Of a stretch of 64,000 nt of DNA, positions 16,531-24,900 are shown one piece after another. The DNA is from Azospirillum lipoferum (GTDB lineage: Bacteria; Pseudomonadota; Alphaproteobacteria; Azospirillales; Azospirillaceae). The stretch is from the NCBI RefSeq assembly GCF_024170005.1, contig NZ_JALJXJ010000007.1:248001-312000 (forward strand). The letters run 5' to 3'. The number at the start of each line of letters is the position of its first letter. The first letter of the stretch is position 1. The notes under the pieces are model-generated. The model ran no database searches and was not told the origin of the DNA. It worked only from the letters and a program-made list of their open reading frames with translations. Position numbers and translations under genes: made by a program.

Positions 16531-17732
16531 TTCACACCTCCGGCCGGGTTGGCCGCCGGATTGCTCGCCAATTCGGCGACATGAGGATGAGGCTCGGCAG
16601 CGGGGCGGAGCGCATTCGGCACCAGCCCGAACAGCACCGGCGCCACGGCGAAGGCCAGCAGCACCAGGGCGGCGGCAGGCGGCAGGGGCCGTCCGGATAC
16701 CGGCGATTCCGCCGGCCCCAGCCACACCCGATGGATGACGCGGACATAGCAGAGCAGCGCCATGGCAGACGAGGCATAGAGCACCGCCAGCAGCGCCGGT
16801 CCGCCCAGTTCCGCTCCGGCCAGATACAGCCGCCAATGCCCGACGAAGCCCAGCGTCGGCGGAATGCCGATGAAGCCCAGCGCCCCCAGCATGAAGGCGG
16901 CACTCGCCACCGGCAGCGGCGTGGACAGGCCACGGTCATCCAGCGTCACCGCCCGGCCGAGATGCCACTCCGCCGCCCCGACCGCGCCGAACAGCACGAT
17001 CTTGCCCAGCGCGTGGCCCAGGATGCCGAACCATGCCCCGGCCATGCCGTCGGCCCCGCCGGCCACCAGCCCGAGCAGCAGATAGCCCATGTCGTCGATG
17101 GAGGAGAAGGCCAGCATCGGCTTCAGCTCCCGCTGGGCCAGCGCCAGCAGGGCGGCTCCCAGCAGCGACAGCCCCGCCAGCCCGATCCACAGCGGCGCGA
17201 AGTCCGTAAAGATCCAGGGAGCCACGTCCCTCAAGGCCAGAAGCTCGCAGAATCCGCCGACATCGACCACTGCGACGATCAGCGCCGTCGTCATCGCCGA
17301 CGACGCCCGGGCCACCGCCGGCAGCCAGAAATAGACCGGCACCAGCCCCAGCTTCAGCGCCACGCCGATCAGCAGCAGCGCCACCGCCAGCCGGTCCCAG
17401 GGGGCGGCCGGCCGCACTTCGCCAAGATGGATCAGCGCCAGCGCCGTCCAGCCGCACAGCGTGGCGAGCAGCACCGCCGTCAGGTATTTGCGGGCGGCGG
17501 CGTGGGCCTGACCGGTACCACCGCTCCACACCATGCCGACCGCCAGCAGTTCGGCGGATGAGGCCAGCAACGTTCCCGCCCAGCCGTGCCCGGCCAACCG
17601 GGCGGCAACCGCCAGGGCGACGGTGGCGGCGGCGAAGCGCCACCATCCGCCGTTGCCCTGCGGGATCGCCCGGGCGTAGAGCCCGACGCCGAGCGCGACC
17701 GCCAGAAAGAGGGGGATCAATACCATGTCCAT
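16527..17732 (-). CDS. hydrogenase antiporter-like membrane subunit (NuoN/HyfF-like)
   Basis: 401 residues with about 12 transmembrane segments. Features of Mrp-type antiporter subunits are kept: a Glu in SSAELLAVG where the helix-5 Glu lies, a Lys in VALKLGLVPVYFWLP for helix 7, and FGILGHALGK further on. The ATG at 17732 is preceded by a GGAGGA ribosome site; an upstream extension of the frame lies in the NuoL-like gene region and is less likely. It is one of two such subunits in the operon. Confidence 0.85.
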   Translation of the reverse strand: MDMVLIPLFLAVALGVGLYARAIPQGNGGWWRFAAATVALAVAARLAGHGWAGTLLASSAELLAVGMVWSGGTGQAHAAARKYLTAVLLATLCGWTALALIHLGEVRPAAPWDRLAVALLLIGVALKLGLVPVYFWLPAVARASSAMTTALIVAVVDVGGFCELLALRDVAPWIFTDFAPLWIGLAGLSLLGAALLALAQRELKPMLAFSSIDDMGYLLLGLVAGGADGMAGAWFGILGHALGKIVLFGAVGAAEWHLGRAVTLDDRGLSTPLPVASAAFMLGALGFIGIPPTLGFVGHWRLYLAGAELGGPALLAVLYASSAMALLCYVRVIHRVWLGPAESPVSGRPLPPAAALVLLAFAVAPVLFGLVPNALRPAAEPHPHVAELASNPAANPAGGVK

Positions 17733-17754
17733 GGTTGGAGTCCTCCGGCTGCGC

Positions 17755-19605
17755 TCAGACCAGCCACACGCCGGCCAGTGCCGCGACGGCGGCAAGGCCG
17801 ATGGCCAGGAGCGGACGATCCTCGAACGCCCCGCCGGCCACGGCCTGCGCCGCACCGGCCACACGGGTCAGGCCGCGCCAGATCCGCAGGAAGACGGGAT
17901 CGGGATCGAGCGAATAGACGGGATGAAAGGCGCTCTCCGCCATCTCGGCGAAGTCGACGGCACCCGGACGGTCGCCGGCCGGCAGCGGCTCGCCGCCGGA
18001 ATAGACCGACACCAGACCGGACGCCGGGGCCTGGGCCAGCCTGTAGACCAGCAGCCCCAGCATGGCGGACGCCAGCACCACGGCGCCGCCGACGGTCACG
18101 GCAATGCCGCCGCGGTCGGTCAGGATGCCGAGCCAGCTCATCTGCACCGCCCAGTCGAAACCCAGCGAGCGCACCGCCGGCGCCACCACCGGCACCATCA
18201 GTAGTTGCGGCGCCAGCCCGAACAGCAGGCAAAGACCGGCCATGGACCCCATGCCGGCCAGCATGCTGGGCGACGCCTCATGCACCGGCCGGCCGATCAG
18301 CGCCTTTGACGGCACCCCGTAGAAGGCGTTGACCGTGGCCTTCAGGAAGGAGAAGGCGGTCAGGATGCTGCCAATCCAGCCGACCAGCACCACCGCCAGC
18401 AGCCCCTTGTCGAGTGCCGCGCCGAACAGCAGCCATTTGGCGACGAAGCCGTTGGTCAGCGGCACGCCGGCGATGGAGGCGGCGGCGATGATCCACACCT
18501 TCGCCGTTCCCGGCATCGCGGTGGCAAGCCCGCCCAGTTCCCGCAGGTCGCGGGTGCCGGTGGCGTGCTGGATGGCGCCGGCGCACATGAACAGCGTGCC
18601 CTTGAACAGCGCGTGGCTCAGGCAATAGAACAGCCCGGCCGCCAGCCCGAGATCGCTGCCGAGCGCCAGCGCGACGACGATGTAGCCGAGCTGGCTGACG
18701 GTGTGAAAGGCCAGCAGCCGCTTCAGGTCGGTCTGCGCCATGGCGAAGATGACCCCGACCAGGATGGTGACGCAGCCGACCGCCAGCAGGGGCACCTCCA
18801 GCGCCGCATGCCACTGCCCGCCCCCGACCACATACATGCGGGCGATCAGGTAGACGCCGGCCTTGACGTAGCAGGCCGAATGCAGCAGCGCCGACACCGG
18901 GGTCGGGGCGTTCATCGCCTCCGGGATCCAGCTGTGCAGCGGAAACATCACCGATTTCGCCATCGCCGCGACGACGAACAGCGCCGCGACACCCGACGTG
19001 AAGGCGGTCCCCACCGCGGGGTCGGTCCAGACCAGCGTGCCGGCGCGGGAATAGACCAGCACCAGACCGATCAGGAAGCCGTAGCCGGCGAGATGGGTGA
19101 TGACCAGAACCTTGCGGGCACCGTCGGTCGCCGCCCGCTGCCGGTACCAGAAGCCGACCAGACTGTAGGAGCACAGCCCGATCACCTCCCAGGCCAGATA
19201 GGCACCCAGCATGTCGGCGGCCCCGGCCAGCAGCAGCAGGCCGGCGATGAAGACCAGCATGATCGCGTAGAAGCGCGTCGTCCCCTGCTCCTCATGCTCC
19301 ATGTAGCGCACGGAGAACAGCAGGATGGCGGCACCGATGCCGGTCCCCATCAACATGAACAGAACGCTCAGCCCGTCGAGGCGCAGACCGATGGAGAAGG
19401 GCCCGTCCCACACCGGCAGCAGCGGCGCTTCCACGGCGATGCCGGCCATGCTGGCGGGCACCAGCGTCAGGGTGACGAGGAAGGAGGCGAAGACCGCCGC
19501 AGTCGCCAGCACGCCCTTGCCGACCGGCGTCAGCCAGCGGCCGAGCAGCAGTTGCAGGACGAAGCCCCCGAGCAGAAGAAGGATGGGGAGCGTGATGGAT
19601 GTCAT
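17755..19605 (-). CDS. hydrogenase antiporter-like membrane subunit (NuoL/HyfB-like)
   Basis: 616 residues, the usual NuoL length. The helix-5 glutamate (Glu140 in AYLAWEVIGLCSY) and helix-7 lysine (Lys217 in AMAKSVMFPLHSWIPEAM) that form the proton half-channel in complex I are both present. The C-terminal 150 residues could form the lateral amphipathic helix and end in a membrane segment. The ATG at 19605 has an AAGGGG ribosome site and follows the MoaD-like gene by 14 bp. It should couple electron flow to ion pumping; proton rather than sodium use is assumed. Confidence 0.88.
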   Translation of the reverse strand: MTSITLPILLLLGGFVLQLLLGRWLTPVGKGVLATAAVFASFLVTLTLVPASMAGIAVEAPLLPVWDGPFSIGLRLDGLSVLFMLMGTGIGAAILLFSVRYMEHEEQGTTRFYAIMLVFIAGLLLLAGAADMLGAYLAWEVIGLCSYSLVGFWYRQRAATDGARKVLVITHLAGYGFLIGLVLVYSRAGTLVWTDPAVGTAFTSGVAALFVVAAMAKSVMFPLHSWIPEAMNAPTPVSALLHSACYVKAGVYLIARMYVVGGGQWHAALEVPLLAVGCVTILVGVIFAMAQTDLKRLLAFHTVSQLGYIVVALALGSDLGLAAGLFYCLSHALFKGTLFMCAGAIQHATGTRDLRELGGLATAMPGTAKVWIIAAASIAGVPLTNGFVAKWLLFGAALDKGLLAVVLVGWIGSILTAFSFLKATVNAFYGVPSKALIGRPVHEASPSMLAGMGSMAGLCLLFGLAPQLLMVPVVAPAVRSLGFDWAVQMSWLGILTDRGGIAVTVGGAVVLASAMLGLLVYRLAQAPASGLVSVYSGGEPLPAGDRPGAVDFAEMAESAFHPVYSLDPDPVFLRIWRGLTRVAGAAQAVAGGAFEDRPLLAIGLAAVAALAGVWLV

Positions 19606-19619
19606 GACTCGCCCCTTTC

Positions 19620-19892
19620 TCAGCCGCCGGCCAGCGGCGGAAAGATGAAGACGTCGGACTCCGGGGTCAGCGGGGTGTCGAGCCCCTGGAGGCCGCGCAC
19701 GTCCTGCCCGTTGACCAGGATGATGGCGAAGCCGGCCAGTTCACCGTCCTTCAGAATCCAGCGGGCGAAGTTCGGGCCGTATTCGGCCGCCAGATCGCGC
19801 AGCAGATCGCGGACGGTGGAGGCCGGCCGCCCCCGGATTTCGCTGCGTTTTTTGGTGGCATCGCGCAGAAGCGCGAAATAGGACACTTTCAT
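19620..19892 (-). CDS. MoaD/ThiS-family sulfur carrier (AorD-like)
   Basis: 90 residues of the ubiquitin-like MoaD fold: MKVSYFALLRDATKKR start, VNGQDV in the middle and a C-terminal PPLAGG, the double Gly that is adenylated and thiocarboxylated. Small MoaD proteins donate sulfur to build the dithiolene of molybdopterin/tungstopterin. Its place directly after an AOR gene suggests a dedicated paralogue for tungstopterin supply, as with aorD in Aromatoleum. No MoeB/ThiF-type activating enzyme is encoded in the window. An 81-bp gap with a strong hairpin separates it from the AOR gene. Confidence 0.82.
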   Translation of the reverse strand: MKVSYFALLRDATKKRSEIRGRPASTVRDLLRDLAAEYGPNFARWILKDGELAGFAIILVNGQDVRGLQGLDTPLTPESDVFIFPPLAGG

Positions 19893-19924
19893 GGGATAGC
19901 TGCCTTTCCACCGGCACCGCGATC

Positions 19925-19966
19925 CCGACTGCCGTCGCCGTGGAATGGGACGGCGGCGGCAGTCGG
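19925..19966 (-). promoter_or_regulatory. 17-bp hairpin between AOR and MoaD-like genes
   Basis: Arms at 19925-19941 and 19950-19966 pair over 17 positions with one T/G mismatch (a G-U pair in RNA) around an 8-base loop. It starts 8 bases after the AOR stop codon. No T-tract follows, so it is more likely an RNA stability or processing element, or a partial attenuator, than a full terminator. Confidence 0.6.
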
Positions 19967-19973
19967 AGCAGGG

Positions 19974-21779
19974 TCAGGCCAATTCCAGCGCGCTCAGCTT
20001 TTCCCTGGTGGGAACGCCGTCGGCATCCCAGCCACGGGCCCCGTAATAGAGCGGCAGCATTTCCGGCAGGCGGCTGACCGCCCCCTTCGATGGGCCGGTC
20101 ACGATCGGCTCATTGAGCAGACGCGGGGGCAGCGTGTCGTCGGCCGCAGTCAGGCCGGCCTTCAGGTTCCACAGCCGCTCCAGGTTCCACACCCGCTCGC
20201 CCGCCGCGAGGAAGCTGTCGCCGCTATAGGCGAAGCCGGTCAGCGCGGTCATCAGCTCGGCGAATTCCGGTGCGCCGATGCCGAAGGTGGTGAACAGGCA
20301 GGAGCCGGTCGAATCCAGCGCCGCCGTCAGGTTCTGGAACAGCGCCACCAGTTCGGCCTTGCCTTCGATGCTGTCCTTGTCGACCTTGAACGGCACGCCC
20401 AGCACTTCCGGGCTGATGGTGTAGCCGCGGACATGGCAGCCGCCGCGGTTGTTGGTGGCGTAGTTCAGCCCGATGCCCTGGACCGCGCGCGGATCGTAGG
20501 CCGGCATTTCCTGCTTCTTGACGGTCATCGACAGTTCCGGATGGCCGTAGAGGCTCGCCAGCCGGTAGGAGCCGAGCGCCAGCTTCCGGCCGAAGCCCTG
20601 CCCCAGCCCGGTCAGCCGCACCGCCTCCACCATCGCGTCTGCATTGCCGAAGTCGAGGTCCAGCCCTTCGGTATCCTCCTTGGTGATGATGCCGCGATGA
20701 TACAGCTCCATGGCGCAGGCGACCGTGCCGCCCATGGAGATGGTGTCCAGCCCATATTCGTTGCAGTAATAGTTGGCCTTGACGACTGCATCGAGGTTGT
20801 CGATCCGGCAATCCGGCCCGAAGCCCCAGGCGGTCTCGTACTCCGGCCCTTCGCCTTCGCCCTTGTATTTAGGGTTGCTGACCTTGGTCGCCCGGCCGCA
20901 GGAGATGATGCAGGAGAAGCAACCCTTCGGCCGCTGCAACTGGTTGGCCGCCAGCGTCTCGCCACCCACCTTGTCGGCCGTCTCGAAATGTCCGTCCTGG
21001 AAATTCGCCGTCGGCAGGCCGCCCACCGAGTTCAGGATGTTGACCAGCACGTTGGTGCCGTAGAGACGGAGGCCGGTACCGCCGACCGGATGCTCCTTGA
21101 TCATGGTGCTGGCCTTGGCGACCGCGGCCAGGAAGGCCTCCTTGTCGGCCACGGTCACGGCACCGGTGCCGCGCACCACCACCGCCTTCAGGTTCTTCGA
21201 TCCCATCACCGCACCGACGCCGGTGCGGCCGGCCGCGCGCTGCATGTCGTTCATGATGGCGGCGATGTAGGACATCGCCTCGCCCGCCGGGCCGATGCAG
21301 GCGATCTTGGCGTCGGCCGCCGTCTCGGCGTTCAGAGTCTCGGTGGTTTCCGGCACGTCCTTGCCCCAAAGATGGGAGGCGTCGCGGATCTCCACCTTGT
21401 CGTCCTGGATCCACAGATAGACCGGTTTTGCTGCACGGCCCTCCAGGATCAGCATGTCGTAGCCGGCATATTTCAGCTCCGGCCCCCAGGCGCCGCCGGA
21501 ATTCGACGCGGCGATGGTGCCGGTCAGCGGTCCCTTGGTGACGACGTCGTAGCGCCCGGCCGACGGCGCGAAGGTGCCGGTCATCGGCCCGGAGGCGAAG
21601 ATCAGCTTGTTTGCCGGCGACAGCGGATCGACCGTGGGATCGACCTCGTCATACATGTATTTCGTGCCCAGCCCGCGGGCGCCGATATAGTCGCGCGCCA
21701 GTTCGGGCTTCAGTGCTTCGGTCGAGACCTTGCCAGTGCCGAGGTCGACCCGAAGGATCTTTCCAATCCAGCCATGCAT
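19974..21779 (-). CDS. aor: tungsten aldehyde:ferredoxin oxidoreductase
   Basis: 601 residues, the normal AOR length. The [4Fe-4S] ligands are Cys287, Cys290 and Cys294 (GCFSCIISC) plus Cys494 in the DSTGSC pterin/cluster motif. Further AOR signatures include GGAWG near residue 95 and [10 protein letters not shown] near 196. AOR enzymes hold a bis-pyranopterin tungsten centre and oxidise aldehydes to acids at low potential; with a strong donor they can reduce acids. The ATG at 21779 follows a GGAGGT site and lies two bases from the ferredoxin stop. A longer frame upstream lies in the ferredoxin gene. No flavin subunit (AorC) accompanies it; downstream genes encode a hydrogenase instead. Confidence 0.92.
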   Translation of the reverse strand: MHGWIGKILRVDLGTGKVSTEALKPELARDYIGARGLGTKYMYDEVDPTVDPLSPANKLIFASGPMTGTFAPSAGRYDVVTKGPLTGTIAASNSGGAWGPELKYAGYDMLILEGRAAKPVYLWIQDDKVEIRDASHLWGKDVPETTETLNAETAADAKIACIGPAGEAMSYIAAIMNDMQRAAGRTGVGAVMGSKNLKAVVVRGTGAVTVADKEAFLAAVAKASTMIKEHPVGGTGLRLYGTNVLVNILNSVGGLPTANFQDGHFETADKVGGETLAANQLQRPKGCFSCIISCGRATKVSNPKYKGEGEGPEYETAWGFGPDCRIDNLDAVVKANYYCNEYGLDTISMGGTVACAMELYHRGIITKEDTEGLDLDFGNADAMVEAVRLTGLGQGFGRKLALGSYRLASLYGHPELSMTVKKQEMPAYDPRAVQGIGLNYATNNRGGCHVRGYTISPEVLGVPFKVDKDSIEGKAELVALFQNLTAALDSTGSCLFTTFGIGAPEFAELMTALTGFAYSGDSFLAAGERVWNLERLWNLKAGLTAADDTLPPRLLNEPIVTGPSKGAVSRLPEMLPLYYGARGWDADGVPTREKLSALELA

Positions 21780-21781
21780 GA

Positions 21782-22258
21782 TCAGACCTCCGCGAAGGCG
21801 TTCTTGAGCTTGGCGGCGAAGGAGCGTTTGCGCGCCTGCGCCGAGACGGTGTCCTCGACCCATTCAAGCGCATGGGTGGGGCAGATCGCCGCACAGGACG
21901 GCGCACCGTCGCAGGTGTCACATTTCAGGATCTGCGAACCCAGGAAGTCCCAGGACGCGCAGCCGAACGGACAGGCCTGAACGCACATCTTGCAGCCGAT
22001 GCATTTGTCGGCATCCAGTTCGACCTGGCCGTTCTCCGGGTTGCGGTGCATCGCCTTGGGCATGCACACGGTGACGCAGGCGGCGTCCTTGCACTGCTGG
22101 CACATCATGGGAACGGAGAAGCCTTCGCGCTCCCAGGTATAGACATGGACACGGGAGGCTTTCGGACGAAAGTTCCCCTCATGCTCCATGGAACAGGCCA
22201 GTTCGCAGTTGCGGCATCCGGTGCATTTGTCCGGATGGATCATCAGCATCATGCTCAT
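21782..22258 (-). CDS. four-cluster ferredoxin-like electron transfer subunit (HycB/CooF/AorA-like)
   Basis: 158 residues with four Cys groups, enough for four [4Fe-4S] clusters: [36 protein letters not shown] and [15 protein letters not shown]. This is the architecture of HycB, CooF and AorA, polyferredoxins that link a catalytic partner to its electron sink. It is the first gene of the operon, with an AAGGAGGT ribosome site. It most likely wires the AOR to the hydrogenase small subunit, the role CooF plays for CO dehydrogenase. Confidence 0.9.
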   Translation of the reverse strand: MSMMLMIHPDKCTGCRNCELACSMEHEGNFRPKASRVHVYTWEREGFSVPMMCQQCKDAACVTVCMPKAMHRNPENGQVELDADKCIGCKMCVQACPFGCASWDFLGSQILKCDTCDGAPSCAAICPTHALEWVEDTVSAQARKRSFAAKLKNAFAEV

Positions 22259-22713
22259 GGTCGATGACCTCCTTCATGCCGGGCGCAATCGCCATTCCTG
22301 GCCGCTGCTTGACACTCGCAGCTCTTCTTGCGCGCCCGGCCTTGGGCGTACCCCCCGGACCGTCCGGTGCCCCTCACCAAAGACGCGCATGACAGGCGTC
22401 ACCGCCGGAACGGCGCACGACCGCCGGGCGTGGAGAGAAAACGGGCGGGATGAATGTCGGGCACCGCACGGGACCGGCCGGGGGACTGGCCCGGTCCGTC
22501 GGGAACCGGGCGCCTTCAGGGCGGATGGCAGATGGCGACGACGGAAGGCAATCCGCAGGCGTGGACCTGCGTCAAGAGTGGGGTCAAGAGGAGGCGATGC
22601 GCCGTTTTGTTGTTCATAATTCCGGCCCGTTATGATCGGAAAAACATAGGGCCCGTCTGGCGACTTGGTCTGGAAGGCGGGTCTGACAATCCTTGAAACA
22701 GACCTGCCCTTCT

Positions 22714-22738
22714 TATCACCGCTTTGCATGCGGTGATA
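22714..22738. repeat. perfect 9-bp inverted repeat, possible operator
   Basis: TATCACCGC at 22714-22722 and GCGGTGATA at 22730-22738 with a 7-base spacer. Dyad symmetry of this size between two divergent units suits a dimeric regulator. It abuts the FNR-like box with a one-base overlap. The regulator is unknown. Confidence 0.55.
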
Positions 22739-22751
22739 TGATTTACATCAA
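22738..22751 (+). promoter_or_regulatory. FNR/Anr-type box upstream of hypA
   Basis: ATGATTTACATCAA matches the FNR consensus TTGAT-N4-ATCAA at nine of ten defined positions. It is centred about 72 bp before the hypA start; if it activates from -41.5, transcription would start near 22786. Oxygen-responsive control would fit a low-potential tungsten enzyme and hydrogenase. FNR, Anr and CooA/Dnr-type sites are hard to tell apart by sequence. Confidence 0.6.
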
Positions 22752-22816
22752 CGCATGCTGGTCAATTGTGGTGAAGACTTGAAACGATTGGCCGAAGGCA
22801 AGGTCGGGGAACATCG

Positions 22817-23158
22817 ATGCACGAACTGTCGCTGTGCGAAAGCATCGTCTCCCTGGTCATGGAATCCGCGATACGGGAGGGGCTGACGCGGGTCACCCGG
22901 GTGACCGTCGACATCGGCGCAGCATCCGCCATCGATCCGGACGCCCTGCTGTTCTGCTTCCCCCTGGTGACGGAGGGAACGCCCGCCGCCTCGGCAGAGC
23001 TGTCCATCAACCGCATCGCGCTGAAGGCCCGCTGCACCGCCTGCGGCGCCGACTTCGCTCCGGAATCCCTGATCTCACCCTGTCCCGTCTGCGGCGGTCA
23101 TGACCGCAGTCTGACCGCCGGACGCGACATGCGCGTGGTGTCGTTCGAAGGCGAGTGA
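22817..23158 (+). CDS. hypA: hydrogenase nickel incorporation protein HypA
   Basis: 113 residues. The N-terminal MHELS carries the nickel-binding His2, and the zinc site is CTAC...CPVC near residues 74-93. HypA passes nickel to the hydrogenase large subunit during assembly. Its presence beside the NiFe hydrogenase operon supports a nickel-containing active site. No hypBCDEF genes follow; a terminator lies 16 bp downstream, so the other maturation genes must be elsewhere. An FNR-like box lies upstream. Confidence 0.92.
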   Translation: MHELSLCESIVSLVMESAIREGLTRVTRVTVDIGAASAIDPDALLFCFPLVTEGTPAASAELSINRIALKARCTACGADFAPESLISPCPVCGGHDRSLTAGRDMRVVSFEGE

Positions 23159-23173
23159 GTTTCCGCACAACAA

Positions 23174-23206
23174 AAAGGGCGCGGCTTTCCGCAAGCCGCG
23201 CCCTTT
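23174..23206. terminator. bidirectional terminator between hypA and rpoH
   Basis: A perfect 14-bp stem (23174-23187 with 23193-23206) around a 5-base loop, with A-rich sequence on one side and TTT on the other. It can end both hypA (plus) and rpoH (minus). Confidence 0.85.
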
Positions 23207-23231
23207 CAAACTCACGCCCCTACCCGCCCGA

Positions 23232-24179
23232 TCAGGCATGGGTCAGCAGGCGGTTCTTTTCCATCGTCACCTGCTCCGTCCTGGCGGTGGCGATCACCGC
23301 CTTCTGGAGCTTCTCGAAGGCACGCACCTCCAGCTGACGCACGCGCTCGCGCGAGACGTGGAAGGTCTGGCTCAGCTCCTCCAGCGTCAGCGGCTCGTCG
23401 CGCAGGCGGCGGGCAACCAGGATCCGGCGCTCGCGGTCGTCCAGCACGCCCAGCCCCAGCTTCAGGAACTGCTGGCGCCGGCGGCGCTCCTCGGAGTCGG
23501 CAAGCGTCGTCTCCTGGTCCGGCCGGTCGTCGGCCAGCAGATCCTGCCATTCGGCGTCGCCGTCTTCCGACAGCCCGACATTGAGCGAACGGTCGTTGCC
23601 CAGGCGGCGGTTCATCTCCACCACCTCGGCCTTCGACACGTTCAGCTCGGTGGCGATGCTCTCCACCGCTTCCGGCGACAGGTCGCCGCTCTCCAGCTCC
23701 TGCATCCGCGCCTTCAGGCGGCGCAGGCTGAAGAACAGCTTCTTCTGTCCGGCGGTGGTGCCGATCTTCACCAGCGACCAGTTGTGCAGGACATATTCCT
23801 GGATCGCCGCCCGCACCCACCAGGAGGCGTAGGTGGCGAAGCGGAACCCCTTGGCGGGGTCGAACTTCTGCGCCGCCTGCATCACGCCGACATTGCCCTC
23901 CGCCACCAGATCGGCCAGCGGCAGGCCATAGCCGAGATAGCCGCGCGCCATCTTGACGACAAGACGCAGGTGGCTGCCGACCAGCTTGTCGAGGGCGGCC
24001 GGATCCTGGTGCTCGTGCCAGCGAACGGCCAACTCGTGTTCCTGTTCCGGCGTCAGGTACTGGTACTTGCGGGCATCCTGCAGATAGAGCTGCATCGGTT
24101 CGGCGGTACGGGGTTCGGCGGTACGGGGTTCGGCAGGACGGGTGGTTTGAACGGTACGGGTTTCAGCGTTTCGCTGCAT
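23232..24179 (-). CDS. rpoH: RNA polymerase heat-shock sigma factor sigma-32
   Basis: 315 residues with region 2 (QKFDPAKGFRFATYASWW), the RpoH box QKKLFFSLRR that distinguishes sigma-32, and a region 4 helix-turn-helix (FHVSRERVRQLE). It directs transcription of chaperone and protease genes. The ATG at 24179 is chosen because the RpoH-like sequence begins just after it, although the frame stays open to 24407. Residues about 14-28 are an insertion made of short Glu-Pro-Arg-Thr-Ala repeats encoded by 15-bp DNA repeats, unusual for this family. Alphaproteobacteria often carry several rpoH copies. Confidence 0.93.
   Translation of the reverse strand: MQRNAETRTVQTTRPAEPRTAEPRTAEPMQLYLQDARKYQYLTPEQEHELAVRWHEHQDPAALDKLVGSHLRLVVKMARGYLGYGLPLADLVAEGNVGVMQAAQKFDPAKGFRFATYASWWVRAAIQEYVLHNWSLVKIGTTAGQKKLFFSLRRLKARMQELESGDLSPEAVESIATELNVSKAEVVEMNRRLGNDRSLNVGLSEDGDAEWQDLLADDRPDQETTLADSEERRRRQQFLKLGLGVLDDRERRILVARRLRDEPLTLEELSQTFHVSRERVRQLEVRAFEKLQKAVIATARTEQVTMEKNRLLTHA
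24097..24141 (-). repeat. 15-bp tandem repeat inside rpoH 5' coding region
   Basis: Two identical 15-bp units (24097-24111, 24112-24126) and a diverged third (24127-24141). Because 15 is a multiple of three, copy-number change would lengthen or shorten the RpoH N-terminus by five residues without a frameshift. Confidence 0.8.
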
Positions 24180-24900
24180 GGTGTCTCTTTTTCTCCCATC
24201 CGACGGGAGCGGCGCCGCGGGCGAAGGCCCCGGCGTTGTTCGGGTCGGTCCTGTTGAAAGGTCAGTTTTTGGTTCGTTGCGTTGCCGGCATTCGACGCTG
24301 CCGGACGGCGTGCACCGGGTCTCGGTGCAGGAACGGGTAGAGATGGGGTCCTCTCCAGCCCCGCGGGCGGCGCCGCGAACGGGGAAGGAGGTCGCAGCAG
24401 CCAGCACGCCACAGGGCCGGAGAGGAGCGGCAGGGCCTTGCGGTCAGCGCGGCCGAACCAAGGGAAAGTGAAGGGTCATCGGGGCGAAAGCCATTTCGTC
24501 AGGGTCGGCGCCCTCAGCGGCGCAACAGACTCTATATAGGAATTTTCACAACGCATAAAAGGGGCGCCCAGGCGAATTTTCCTGGCACCCCAACTGGCAT
24601 CCGGTTCCCGCGTCGATCTTCGCGAACGTTGCCTGATATAGGACGCTCCGCCATGGCTTTCAACCCCCTCACCCCAACATCGAACATCTTTCGAATTTCG
24701 ATGGATCTTCAAAAGATGATCAACCGGTCATCCTTCAGAAAACGAAAGTAAATCCTGGTCACTAAAATTATTATAAAGGCTAAGTTCTGAAGCCAGATAA
24801 ATTGATTGTGTTCTTTTTCGGATGTCACTTGCAGCCTTACCTCTTCTGCGCTTAGCGTGAGCGTGTTTCCAGCATCCAACGACCCGAGGCTAGAGCCGAC
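24180..24900. other. long intergenic region between rpoH and pyruvyl transferase gene
   Basis: 721 bp. The 350 bp next to rpoH are GC-rich and probably include its leader. From about 24530 on the DNA becomes AT-rich, with TATATAG near 24533, and is the likely promoter area for both directions. An imperfect hairpin (GGGG-N3-CCAGG / CCTGG-N2-CCCC, about 24561-24591) is visible. No RNA gene or small ORF could be supported. Confidence 0.5.

Larger units (their letters stand above)
22259..22816. promoter_or_regulatory. divergent control region between aor-hydrogenase operon and hypA
   Basis: 558 bp with no credible gene. It contains a 6-bp inverted repeat at 22614-22619/22630-22635 (TCATAA..TTATGA), a direct repeat of GTCAAGAG near 22571-22590, a perfect 9-bp inverted repeat and an FNR-like box (listed separately). 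The FNR-like site is about 72 bp from hypA and about 490 bp from the ferredoxin gene. Either the operon has a long leader or it has another promoter that was not recognised. Confidence 0.6.

Noticed and set aside
13036..19605. A partial NADH:quinone oxidoreductase (nuo) operon
   Set aside because: The large subunit has both NiFe-binding CxxC motifs, only a subset of complex I subunits is present, and hypA is nearby.
19620..19892. ThiS for thiamine synthesis
   Set aside because: Its position after AOR and its MoaD-like length and sequence suit pterin sulfuration better; no thi genes are near.
22259..22330. A sigma-54 promoter ahead of the ferredoxin-AOR operon
   Set aside because: No sequence with the GG/GC pair at the right spacing on the minus strand could be found.
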